This document shows, one piece after another, positions 55,162-64,000 of a DNA stretch of 64,000 nt. The DNA is from Pezicula radicicola (taxonomy: Eukaryota > Ascomycota > Leotiomycetes > Helotiales > Dermateaceae), in NCBI GenBank assembly GCA_003008705.1, contig PDUO01000054.1, positions 4,160 through 68,159 on the forward strand. Reading direction: 5' to 3'. The position numbers were made by a program, and so were the translations under genes. Below the pieces are notes generated by a model. The model saw only the letters and a program-made list of their open reading frames with translations, did not search any database and had not been told where the DNA came from. Every line of letters begins with the position of its first letter. The stretch's first letter is position 1.

Positions 55162-57668
55162 GATGGCGAATGAATTGGATTCTTGTTTTAATAACGGTGA
55201 GTTGGTGAAATAGCCAAAAATGAAACGTGTTCAGTTTTTGATGAGTATACTAAGTATACGATTGTGATGCCAATAGCCGTGTTTTTATATACACAAGAGT
55301 CGAGTCTTCACTCAGTGATGTGAACTATTGCCATCTATAACCGAACGCTAGGCTAAGAGAGGCAGTCAAGAGGCCCAAGGCGTGTGCGGCTATAGATCAG
55401 TTCTTACCCCACAGATTTTCAGGCGTTTTCGAATGATTCTGTAATCTTTGATGCACTAGAAGATTCAACCCGAAGATGCCAAGACTATAATCTTGACGGA
55501 ATACATCACATGACGGCGAAATCTAAGGATTCGACCAATATCAGATCGCCATCTCCTTCGACAACAGATGGGTTTTACATACCATATAATGACTTGTAAA
55601 TTATAAATGGTTAAAACACTTTATGTGACTTATATAAGGGCGAGGAGGGGCGTGGGGGGCTAAACTACAATACAACTAATTCGGGATTCAACACTAACTC
55701 AATTTAATATATTCAATATAGTGCCTGCGAAATAGCTCTCCCTTAGATATTGAAACTGTTCAACAGGATATCTTTAGGGGTTGTATAATCTCCCGAGTTT
55801 ATATTACTTGCTTATATGTATAGTATTATTCTATTTGAATTTCCTTCTTATCTTACTCACCTTCTACAGCCTTTGGATGCGGCTATTTTTGCCCATATAA
55901 GCATTGGCACAATCATCCAATTAATCAAGCGATTAGGAGGTCGTCCAAGCTCGCCGACATTGTTCCTGCACCTAGTCAGCATAAAGTAATTGGACTAGAA
56001 GGATTGAACCAGTACAAGGAGGGCTTACGAATCACCCTTTTGGTTTTCTTTTTTGACATTGTTGATAGGCTCGATAGATTCCTTCTCCAGTCTCTGGAGT
56101 CATTTACTACGTGGCTGTGATTGTATCAGCAGAACTTCCTGACTAGAGAGCAGTTGTTATTACTGGACTTGCTATTAATTTAATTTATTGCCGTTATTGA
56201 AGACATGAAGCTAGGAGAGTAGGCTATAGATGGGAAATGGTCCTCTCTGGGGAACGTTATCGGCTGTAGATGGACTTCGAAGACTTAACACACCTTAATG
56301 TGGTACAATCATAGGCAATTCTCGTTTAGGTTGAAGTAATCCGATGCAACTATTAATGCTTCTGAAACGAATGGGATTTTAGGGATTATGTGTCGATCTT
56401 TATACTTATTTTATGAGGTGAATGTTATATGTTAAGCGTCTAAATCTCTTCAAAAGTCCCCGCATGACTCCCGAAGATAGTTTGTGGTTGGCTATAGATT
56501 CTGAGGACAGGTCTACTCGGCATAGCATTTCCTAGCCTTGATATTTAGGAGAAGAACCAATAAAGTCGAATCAGCATCAAGATAAAGTCGGCAGCAATCT
56601 TCGCCCGTAGCGGGCAGAAGCAAGTGACCACAGAAATAGGATTTTTAGCTTTGATCCAATTTAAAAAGATTTTGATTTTTGATTAGATATCTTTGGTATT
56701 AATGTACTTATTCTAGTGACCACCTTATATCACGATGAGGGAGGATTGCTCTTATATACGTTGCGTCGTCAGGTGATATCCTCTTTTCTCCATGTTTCCC
56801 CCACACTTTCGTATGGAACAATCATTTGCCATCAGCTATAGAATATGCTGTACGCAAGTACTGTACTGTATGCGAGTCAGGTCTGATCTTTGATTGGGTG
56901 ACCCAATACTAGACGAGTGTTAGGGGATCGTGATAATGCTGCAAACCCCCTCTTAGTAATGAGATTTCCTATTACAGCACATCACAAGCCGTGTCAGGGC
57001 TTAGAAGCCAATCCCTCAGGCTACCCCGCAATCTGGCTATTGGAACCCGGCCATTGAGGTTAACCCACATAATGCTGAGCTGTGAAACTCTAGAATGATC
57101 ATATCTTCACCACCTGTCATAGTTATAGATGTTGTATATCCTTCGACCCCGAATTCTCCATCCTCGTGGTCTTACGGATTAGGAGGAGCTGATGGTCAAA
57201 CGGCCGCTGCCACGAATTCACACGAATCGGCAACATTTTGTGCTATTATGATTCAGTGGATAGTCATTATCATTGTGTTGCCAGAAGTATTCCAGTAGCT
57301 GTGAATATCTTGGCGTGAAATTACCCGGACGTCATGTCTTGGTGGATGAGGAAAGGAAAGTTAGACACCTCCATCTATAGCCGACGCTAAGTTGGTGCGA
57401 GCCAAAATCTGTTGTGGGGGAAATCCGGAGAAGGGGAAATCCGTAAATTAAAATATCCCATGATTCCCACCCACCTCCATCTATAGCCGATAGCAGCCAC
57501 CTTCAACATACATTTCCCATCTATAACCGACCTTGCTACTTACATTTTCTCTAACAGTCAACGCCTAAAATCAACCGAGCTAAAGTACCAAAATAGCGAC
57601 AGTGGAATATCCGACGACGAAATTGCATTTTCGCAAAAAGTATTTCCGTTGGTGCAACTACATGGAAA
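55162..57668. promoter_or_regulatory. Long divergent spacer with six copies of a 14-bp motif
   Basis: About 2.5 kb separates the outward-facing dioxygenase and Zn2Cys6 genes with no supported ORF. CCATCTATARCCGA-type sequences occur at 55331-55344, 57371-57384, 57477-57490 and 57517-57530 (plus) and at 56220-56233 and 56260-56273 (minus, one or two mismatches). Three lie within 300 bp of the regulator start. They could be regulator-binding sites or remnants of a repeat. Confidence 0.5.
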
Positions 57669-59999
57669 ATGACCCGCACAACTGGGGAAAGGCTGTACCG
57701 GGCATGTCAGCGATGTCGGCAAAGAAAATCAAAGTGTGATCTGTATGTGCAATCTACACTCATTTAATTGTTTTGATTTATGCTGACTTCAAGTAGGAAT
57801 AGTGTCGGCGAGCTTGGGCGGTCTCCGTGTCTCCAATGCTACCGCATCGGCCATGACTGCACTATTGCTGGCTCTCGGCGTGGGGGAGATTATACCCACT
57901 TTAGAAAGCAGAGGATTCGAAATAGTAAAGCTGCCGTTATCTCAGCTCCGCTGGTGGCTCCAATCAGTCGGAATACTCCATTTACAGATCAGCAACCGAC
58001 AGGACCCAGCGTAGACGAGCCCACTAAATACAATCAAAATACAGAATCCATATATTCTGAGCTCAAGAATCCATTTGATGCTCTCCAAATCCTTGCCAAA
58101 GCCGCCGTCCATGATTCAGAACCATCTCAAGACGGTCTTCGTGTAGGTGATCGCGCAGAGGCTCCAGATCCAGTCCTTGCCCAGAACCCTGAGCAGGATG
58201 GGCCTTTTACCCCAGGGATCAAAGAATATGAGTTGGTGATGAATGGGACTTTACAACGCGAGACCATTCTAAGTTTGCTTCAACAGTAAGACCACGAGAC
58301 GAAAGTGAATTATACGCTGAAGATGTTTTAGATACTCGCTTTATTACCATCCATTTGTGCCATTGACGCCAATTCATGTCCTCTCGCCTCTTAATATCGA
58401 TGAGGTTTCGGTAAAAGAACCATTTCTTCTTACTGCGATTTTGACGATTGCATCGAAAGATGATCCAGTCTGGGAGGAGGTTCACCAACACTGTTGGGAA
58501 TACATGAAAAAGCTGCTGTTAGATGTACTTTTAGGTCTACCCTCAACACAACAAGTTGGCTCTGTTGAAGGTCTCCTATTATTGTCCGACTGGGTACCAT
58601 ATATTCAATTTGACAAGTCATCGAATACCGGAATCTCGCGTGGGAAAATTAGTGTAACTGAGGATAGCACGGCCTGGTCCCTTGTGGGTCAGGCAGTTCG
58701 ACAAGCATATCTCCTCCGCTTAGATCGAATGTCTTTCCGTGAAGAAATTCCTGGAGAATTAAAAGAGCAGGTTGACCGGAAGCGACTAGTTTGGACATGT
58801 CGGTATTGTGAATCCAATATATATCATAGAGAACTGACCTTTATTACAGTTGTGTATCTTGCAGATAGGCAGATATCCGTTCGAATGGGTCAATCATTCT
58901 GGTCTCGTGGACCCTCTCTATCGTCAAAATTGACCGCGAGTGATTTTCCAACCCTGCAGTCTGGTTCAACTTCAGGAGATGACTATGCTTCTGTGTTGCA
59001 AGCAACACTTGAACTTACACAGTTATTGCACAACGTGCACGATATTCTCTACTCATCAAGGACCAGGACTATGAAGATTATGCGAACAGGTGACTATAGT
59101 CGCTATCTCGATGACTTTTTGAAAGCACTCACAGCATGGTACGAGTTCTGGGGCGGCCTCAAAGTATCTTCAAAGCTGAAATTCACTCTACAACTCATGT
59201 ATGAGTATCTATGTCTCCATGTGAACGCATTTTCATTCCAGTCAGTTATTTCGCGGGTATCTGCTAGTTCAAATGGGGTGTCAGGATCAACCTCATCGAG
59301 CTCTCCACAACGTTCGACTTTGTTTCCGCGCGGGCTTATGGCTTCTGCAGATGGTCGGTTTATCTTCGAAGCTATACGCGCCGCCAAGATGATTCTAAAA
59401 CTTGTCATTGAGATGGACGCTGCTAGTGTCCTGCGCTACATGCCGTCTCGTTTTTATCTGTTTAGTACCCTTGCCATTCATTATTGGAAGCGAGTTAACT
59501 AATACCTAGACTTAGCTATTGTATCTATTCTGCAGTCTTCCTCAACCGAGCCGATATGTTTGGCGCATTGACCATGAAAGAAGAGCACAATGAGGTTATC
59601 GAGCTTGTGCAAGGATTTGTATCGGCGCTTGATATTGCCGCAATAGGTGAACAACATATCGCCCTTCGCTATAGCAGGCTTTTAAAGAGTTTGTGGTTCC
59701 CTCGGGTTGTCCAAAAAAATGCCAACATCCCGCAACAAAACGCGAGCCAGGTCAACCTTTGCCATGTTTCTACCGAGGACCAGCCACTTCCGAATGAAGG
59801 ATCATGCTTGGTGGATGCTGATATGTTAGAGATATCCAACAGTATTGATCTAGAAACGGCTATGCCTGCTTGGGTAAAAGCATCGGCCTTTGACCCCTTT
59901 TATGGGAGTTTCTCGTACTTGGATGCAGATATATTTGGAATGCTCGCTCATAATGATGTGGATATCAATATGTACAATAGACCTGACGGTGAAGACTGA
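57669..59999 (+). CDS. Zn2Cys6 fungal transcription factor, about 703 aa
   Basis: Five phase-consistent exons: 57669-57742, 57794-58285, 58332-58798, 58850-59464, 59536-59999. The cluster is split by intron 1: RACQRCRQRKSKCDL, then SPCLQCYRIGHDCTIAGSRR. The middle-homology domain includes LKNPFDALQILAKAA, YYHPFVPLTPIHVL, EPFLLTAILTIAS, VEGLLLLSDWVPY, AYLLRLDRMSF and VYLADRQISVRMGQSFWSRG. Intron 3 (58799-58849, 51 nt) is a multiple of three without stops, so it reads through as one ORF; skipping it restores the family sequence W-T-F-V-Y-L. C-terminal FLNRADMFGALTM is typical. ATG 57669 is used because it directly precedes the cluster. No disabling mutation. It may control the adjacent dioxygenase and/or amine oxidase. 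Confidence 0.85.
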
Positions 60000-60026
60000 A
60001 TATAACGAAACATATCTCAAATCGTT

Positions 60027-60290
60027 CCAACAAGAACCAAAGTCGAGCTGATTCGCAAGCTGGTGCTTACTGGGCTTCCCGTAATTAAAGCAACATCATT
60101 TGTCTCGCCGAAATGGATACCTCAGTTAGCAGACGGTGCTAGAGTGTTGCAGAGTATTCAGACTCTCATAGCCTCCCACCAAAACAATACCCAGTTCCCG
60201 GTCTTGGTACCTAATGTCAAAGGGCTTGAACGTTCAATGATTATTAAAGATGATCTAGGAACGAGTTATTTCTGCCTATATCTATACTAA
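60027..60290 (+). pseudogene. HMG-CoA lyase internal fragment
   Basis: The 88-codon frame reads PTRTKVELIRKLVLTGLPVI, ATSFVSPKWIPQLADGARVL and FPVLVPNVKGLERSM, matching the segment just after the RDGLQN active-site motif of hydroxymethylglutaryl-CoA lyase, a leucine-catabolism enzyme of mitochondria. The preceding VEVGPRDGLQN part and everything after the NVKGLE strand are missing, so it covers under a third of the enzyme. It ends tail to tail with the amine oxidase gene, the stop codons overlapping. Confidence 0.75.
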
Positions 60291-62281
60291 AGCTTCGAAA
60301 CAGCCAGCTCTGTATCCGCATCTGAATCACCAAGCAAGGCCGAGACAACCTCCGTAGCCCCCTTTTTTCCGGAACGCACAGCGCCCTCCATGTAGCCCTT
60401 CCATTCGTAAGCGGTCTCAGTGCCAACGAAGTGAACATTTTTGAATGGGCTCCTTAGGGTATGGCCTATTTTACCCAAGAGGCCAGGTCCCATTACAGGA
60501 CACGGACATCCTTGACTCCACTGCTCGCCAGCCCATTGCTGCTCAAAGATACCGCTCACGCGGGCAGCAGCGCTGCTATCTTCAAAGGCTCGACCGATGT
60601 GCTCGATGACCTGAGTACGACGCTCGTATGGTGGCAGCTTAGACCACCGCCGGCCAGTATCGCCCTGACTGAAGCATGTGAGCGAGAATTGCTGGTCCAT
60701 ATCGGAGCTCGTATCACGCATGATAGTGACGGGACCGTTGAACGACTGTACCAGACCTGAAAACCCGGAGGCGCGCCACCAAGGTTGGTCGTAGCATACG
60801 ATCGTCTTGGCCACCCAGCCAAGTGTCGTGCTCGACACAAGCCTCTGCTTGTCGGCGGGTAAAGATGGAAAGAAGGTTATCTCTTTGTATAGAGGCGTGG
60901 GAACTGACACGATAACGCGTTTACAGCGTATGACTCGGCCGTCTTCTGTGGAGACTGTGACCTCCTTTCCATCCTCGGCTTGCTCGATCCTCCGGACCGC
61001 AGATTGGAAAACAACAGTCCCAGGTTTCATGAAGGATTTGAGTCCTTCAGAAAATGATTGGGCCCCTGGTGTCCAAGAGTTGGATCAGTCTAGAAGCTGG
61101 ATATGGATTTGTGCTGATACGCCTAGGAGAAACAGAACGTACCTTGTCTGATCCGCAGGAACTGCCCCCCATGCTTCATGTCAGACCTTGTCAGCATCAA
61201 ACCTCCTCCACTCTTGACATAATCTAAAAAGTATAGAGCACTCAGCTCTCGTGGCTCTATGCCTAATAACCCTCGGGTCCAGAGTTGAGCTGTTCCCAGA
61301 GCAGTAGCGCCTCCGCCATTCTGTTTAATAAAATCTTCAAGGGTAAGGGAATCCCACTCAGGGTTTTGCGGGTTCTGAAGATCGATTTCGTGACACAAAC
61401 GCTCAAGCAATGAACGGATCTCTACCATGTTCTCCGCCTCTGCCGGTTCGTGCTGCATACAATGCTCAGTGACTTTCATCTACATTCTAGAAAGATGGCT
61501 GACCTACCCCGGGAACCTCACCGTAAGTAAACTTGTGCATCGATCCGTCCAAATCATGCATCACGCAGTCTCCTGTCGTGATTTGCTGGATCATATCTAA
61601 CTTCAGTGTTCTGGCTAAGGCATAGATGTGGGATTGATTGGTATCATTGATCCAGGCAGCACCTAGCTCAACCATGCCTTTCCCATTGGCACCAGGCACA
61701 CTCCATGTCTTTCCTCCCACGCGATCGCGCGCCTCCAGAATCAAAGTGGACAACCCGGCTTTCTGGCAATCGTATCCAACCTGGAGGCCGCTGAGGCCTC
61801 CACCGACCACCACAACATCTACCGTCGTTTTCTCGGCAGAGAGTGCGGATGATAGTTCGGTGGTTCGGCTGTGTGGAATCACGGCGGTTACATCCATCTC
61901 AAATAGAAATTCCGGTTTCGCAAGACACTGGACAGGTACCAATGTCGTAGAAGGACGATGGCCGTTCAGGAATTCCAGGACGAGAGGGACATGTGGTCGG
62001 TTGACCGGACTATAGTTGACGATATAGTAGTTTATCTTGACGATATCCTTCACGGTGGCGCCCGCGGTCTCGAGGCATCGGTTGATGTTCTTCAAAGTTT
62101 GCGCAACTTGACCCTCGTACGTTGACGCAATGTTGCCATCCTTATCCATGCCGACTTGACCAGCCGTAAAGACGACCTTCATGTCGCCCGAGGCCGTGCA
62201 CACATGAGAGAACAGCGGCTTCGAGTCGAACATTCCCGTAGGATCCAGGGTTTGCATATTGAATGGCTTGGGAGAGGACAT
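60287..62281 (-). CDS. RidA-flavin amine oxidase fusion protein, about 629 aa
   Basis: I start at ATG 62281 (MSSPKPFNMQTL); the open frame extends further only from non-ATG codons. Residues 1-135 are a RidA/YjgF domain (FTAGQVGMDKDGNI, HRPSTTLVPV with the conserved Arg109 that contacts imine substrates, FEMDVTAVIP). Residues 150-629 are a fungal MAO-N-type oxidase: FAD dinucleotide motif DVVVVGGGLSGLQ, EARDRVGGKTWS, ELGAAWINDTNQ, and C-terminal FVGTETAYEWKGYMEGAVRS. Exons are 62281-61508, 61479-61143 and 61065-60287. Intron 2 is normal (GTACGT...CAG), but intron 1 would be only 28 nt, though phase-perfect. The oxidase converts amines to imines with peroxide release; RidA hydrolyses reactive imines. 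The fusion probably couples the two steps. Confidence 0.85.
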
Positions 62282-63175
62282 GTTAGGGGCGGTGCTGGTG
62301 AATATTCGTGGAAAGACTCGATGCACTATGAACCCTGATGTTGATTATGAAGAGTCTCTACAATGGATCTTGATTGTACTTGTAGCCACAGCACCAGCAA
62401 AAGTGAATTATTGAACCGTGAACCTATTGAAGTGGGAATGCGGGGGGTCCGCACAGCGGCAGTAGACTGGGCCGTCATGGTAAGGTGGGAACAGGACATC
62501 CTACCAGTAGGATTGCCCGGGCTGGACGGAGATAGCAAACTATACTAACAAAGATGTGTATCTGTTAACGGCGCTGGGGTGAGGTCTTGCTGCTTATACT
62601 TGGTAGTGGCAGTTCACAGCTGTCCCCTTCCGTTCTTTCTGGTCCCATCGTCGATCTATCTAAATCGGGCCTAGCCAGTTCTGCAAATAACATCCGATAC
62701 CGAATTCCGGGTAACCTGAACAATGACTGACTGACCAGCTAAACTACTGTATAGTGCATAAATAAAACTCCCTTCAGTCACTTTAGATTTTTATCTTAAA
62801 TTTCTATATAATTTTATAGATAAGTGACACATGACCTGCAGCGTCTGCTAAGCGATGGACGACTCTAACGTCATCGTCGCTTACAGACGATATATTCTAG
62901 TCTACTTAATATGGACGCCATTGTGCCCTTCATTTTCCTTTTCCCCTTTCCTTTTCTTCTTTCTTCTTTTAATCACATACTTCACACGTTCATACCTCAA
63001 CTCGAGATTATATGCGGAGTCCTTCTGTTTGCAGAGATGGCACTAGAAGTTCGCAGTCTATTACAAGGCTCTCATGATAATACCTCGCCTGAAGACTGGA
63101 TCGACCGCCGTTCTAATTTTCAGACTGATTTCTCAAGATCTTGCAGCTGACTCATTCCACGATTAATAGTGTGGG
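62282..63175. other. Spacer upstream of the amine oxidase
   Basis: About 0.9 kb with no supported gene; it should hold the amine-oxidase promoter and the 3' region of the next gene. The hydrophobic frames at 62855-63150 are T/C-rich chance frames. Confidence 0.45.
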
Positions 63176-64000
63176 TCAAGTCAACATTAGTCTAATGTCT
63201 TTCGATTCGATAATAGCAGACCAGTCGCTATTGGTTTGATATTCTTCCGAGTTTTGTCTCTCCCAGACTTCTAGAACTACCTCCTGAGCCTTGTCGTATG
63301 CTCCCAATCCATAGAATCGTATTGATCCAAACCACTCCAGGTAACGAGACTGCAGCTGCTTGCCGAATGCTGCTGCTGCCCCAATGAAACCAGGCCACGA
63401 GATGCAGCCTGTGGCGAGATTTGCCTCATGTTTGATGGTCTCAATGACTTCGAGATGGTCGATGATGCTTACGGCATATGGTTGAAGATGCTTGCGGTGG
63501 ATGGACCGCACCAGATGTGAGAAATAGATGATAATTGCCTGGTGGAAGGCTCTGGTCTGATGCTCGATCAGATGGTGGGACTCCTGGGCGATGGGTAAGC
63601 TGGAGATCGCAGAGACCACCAGGTCTACAGGCCAGTCCAGAATTTCTGACTCCAACGTATCACACATGGTAGAAAGCAACTGAGGCATTATATGGTGTGG
63701 ATACTCTCGAACAAATCGTCTCTTACGCTGAATAAGTCCCGAGGTCTTGCTCAGGAGCACCAAGAGTTCAAATGGAATGCCGTAGACAAACTCGCAAGCT
63801 GATAGGTCTACATTGGTACAAGCTTGAGAAGTAACTCGTAGCCAGTCTTCGGTGGCATCAAAACTGTCCAAGAAACATAATGGTTCAGACAACCACGTAA
63901 GATCCTGTGATGAAGAGTTAGGGGTTGTGATTTCTGCTTTGCAGGGATCAGTACTCTCTCGCATAACTCGGAGATAGACGTAAACTCGATGTAGCGACTG
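63176..64000 (-). CDS. Zn2Cys6-type regulator, C-terminal part (runs off the window)
   Basis: The frame is open from the right edge to the stop at 63176-63178, 274 codons. It has the C-terminal architecture of the fungal_trans_2/DUF3468 family (Uga3/Arg81-like): PFELLVLLSKTSGLIQRKRR, FHQAIIIYFSHLVRSIHRKH, EANLATGCISWPGFIGAAAA, LEWFGSIRFYGLGAYDKAQE, WSAIIESKDIRLMLT. The zinc cluster would lie beyond 64000. Members regulate GABA, arginine and other nitrogen-source genes, which fits the neighbouring amine oxidase, but the target is an inference. Confidence 0.8.
   Translation of the reverse strand, partial: QSLHRVYVYLRVMRESTDPCKAEITTPNSSSQDLTWLSEPLCFLDSFDATEDWLRVTSQACTNVDLSACEFVYGIPFELLVLLSKTSGLIQRKRRFVREYPHHIMPQLLSTMCDTLESEILDWPVDLVVSAISSLPIAQESHHLIEHQTRAFHQAIIIYFSHLVRSIHRKHLQPYAVSIIDHLEVIETIKHEANLATGCISWPGFIGAAAAFGKQLQSRYLEWFGSIRFYGLGAYDKAQEVVLEVWERQNSEEYQTNSDWSAIIESKDIRLMLT

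Noticed and set aside
57095..57298. 67-codon ORF with hydrophobic C-terminus
   Set aside because: No supporting family, splice or codon signal; in the motif-bearing spacer.
62855..63150. Hydrophobic small ORFs near the right end
   Set aside because: Produced by a T/C-rich tract; no signal-peptide gene context or conserved content.

Overview
The window looks like nuclear DNA of a filamentous ascomycete (Pezizomycotina). Genes carry short GT-AG introns of about 45-110 bp. Fungal families are frequent: HET domain, Zn2Cys6 and bZIP-DUF3425 regulators, rhodopsin-like membrane proteins, fungal MAO, F-box. AT-rich, TpA-rich blocks with C-to-T/G-to-A decay alternate with normal coding DNA, which is the usual outcome of repeat-induced point mutation (RIP). 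I cannot fix the class. The RecQ helicase relic at the left edge makes a subtelomeric or repeat-rich accessory location plausible.

Layout. 1-5.2 kb: a heavily mutated RecQ-type helicase of the OrsD/DUF3505 fungal family on the minus strand, ending in short repeats. 5.2-13 kb: a patatin-like relic, a broken helical protein gene, an apparently intact DUF7580-like gene, then broken Hrd3, F-box and GNAT genes. 13-19 kb: mostly gene-poor and AT-rich, with one conserved unknown gene. 19-23.2 kb: a divergent pair, a multi-pass membrane protein and a membrane-anchored HET protein, probably for nonself recognition. 25.5-31.3 kb: a divergent pair of surface proteins, a mucin-like single-pass protein with about 11 internal repeats and a catalytically dead pepsin-like membrane protein. 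31-42.5 kb: a small intact GPI-anchored secreted protein among fragments of a Zn2Cys6 factor, MFS pump, alpha/beta hydrolase and PNP-type NLR, then a bZIP-DUF3425 gene with two internal stops. 42.7-50.4 kb: an SDR fragment, a divergent SDR / zinc alcohol dehydrogenase pair (each killed by point nonsense codons), a block of 23-bp repeats and a small inverted-repeat element, and a Zn2Cys6 regulator. 51.5-52.7 kb: a rhodopsin-like membrane protein. 53.2 kb: a 287-bp MITE with TA duplications.

54-64 kb is the best preserved part. It holds an alpha-ketoglutarate-dependent TauD-type dioxygenase, a complete Zn2Cys6 regulator, a RidA-flavin amine oxidase fusion, a truncated HMG-CoA lyase fragment and the 3' part of a second regulator. 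It reads as a nitrogen/sulfur or amine catabolic neighbourhood. The RidA-MAO fusion is mechanistically attractive: the oxidase makes imines and RidA proteins hydrolyse imines. A repeated 14-bp motif (CCATCTATARCCGA) lies in the long spacer between dioxygenase and regulator.

Overall the window is a gene graveyard with a few live genes. Exon coordinates were worked out by hand from splice consensus and reading phase; family names come from recognised motifs, without database searches.
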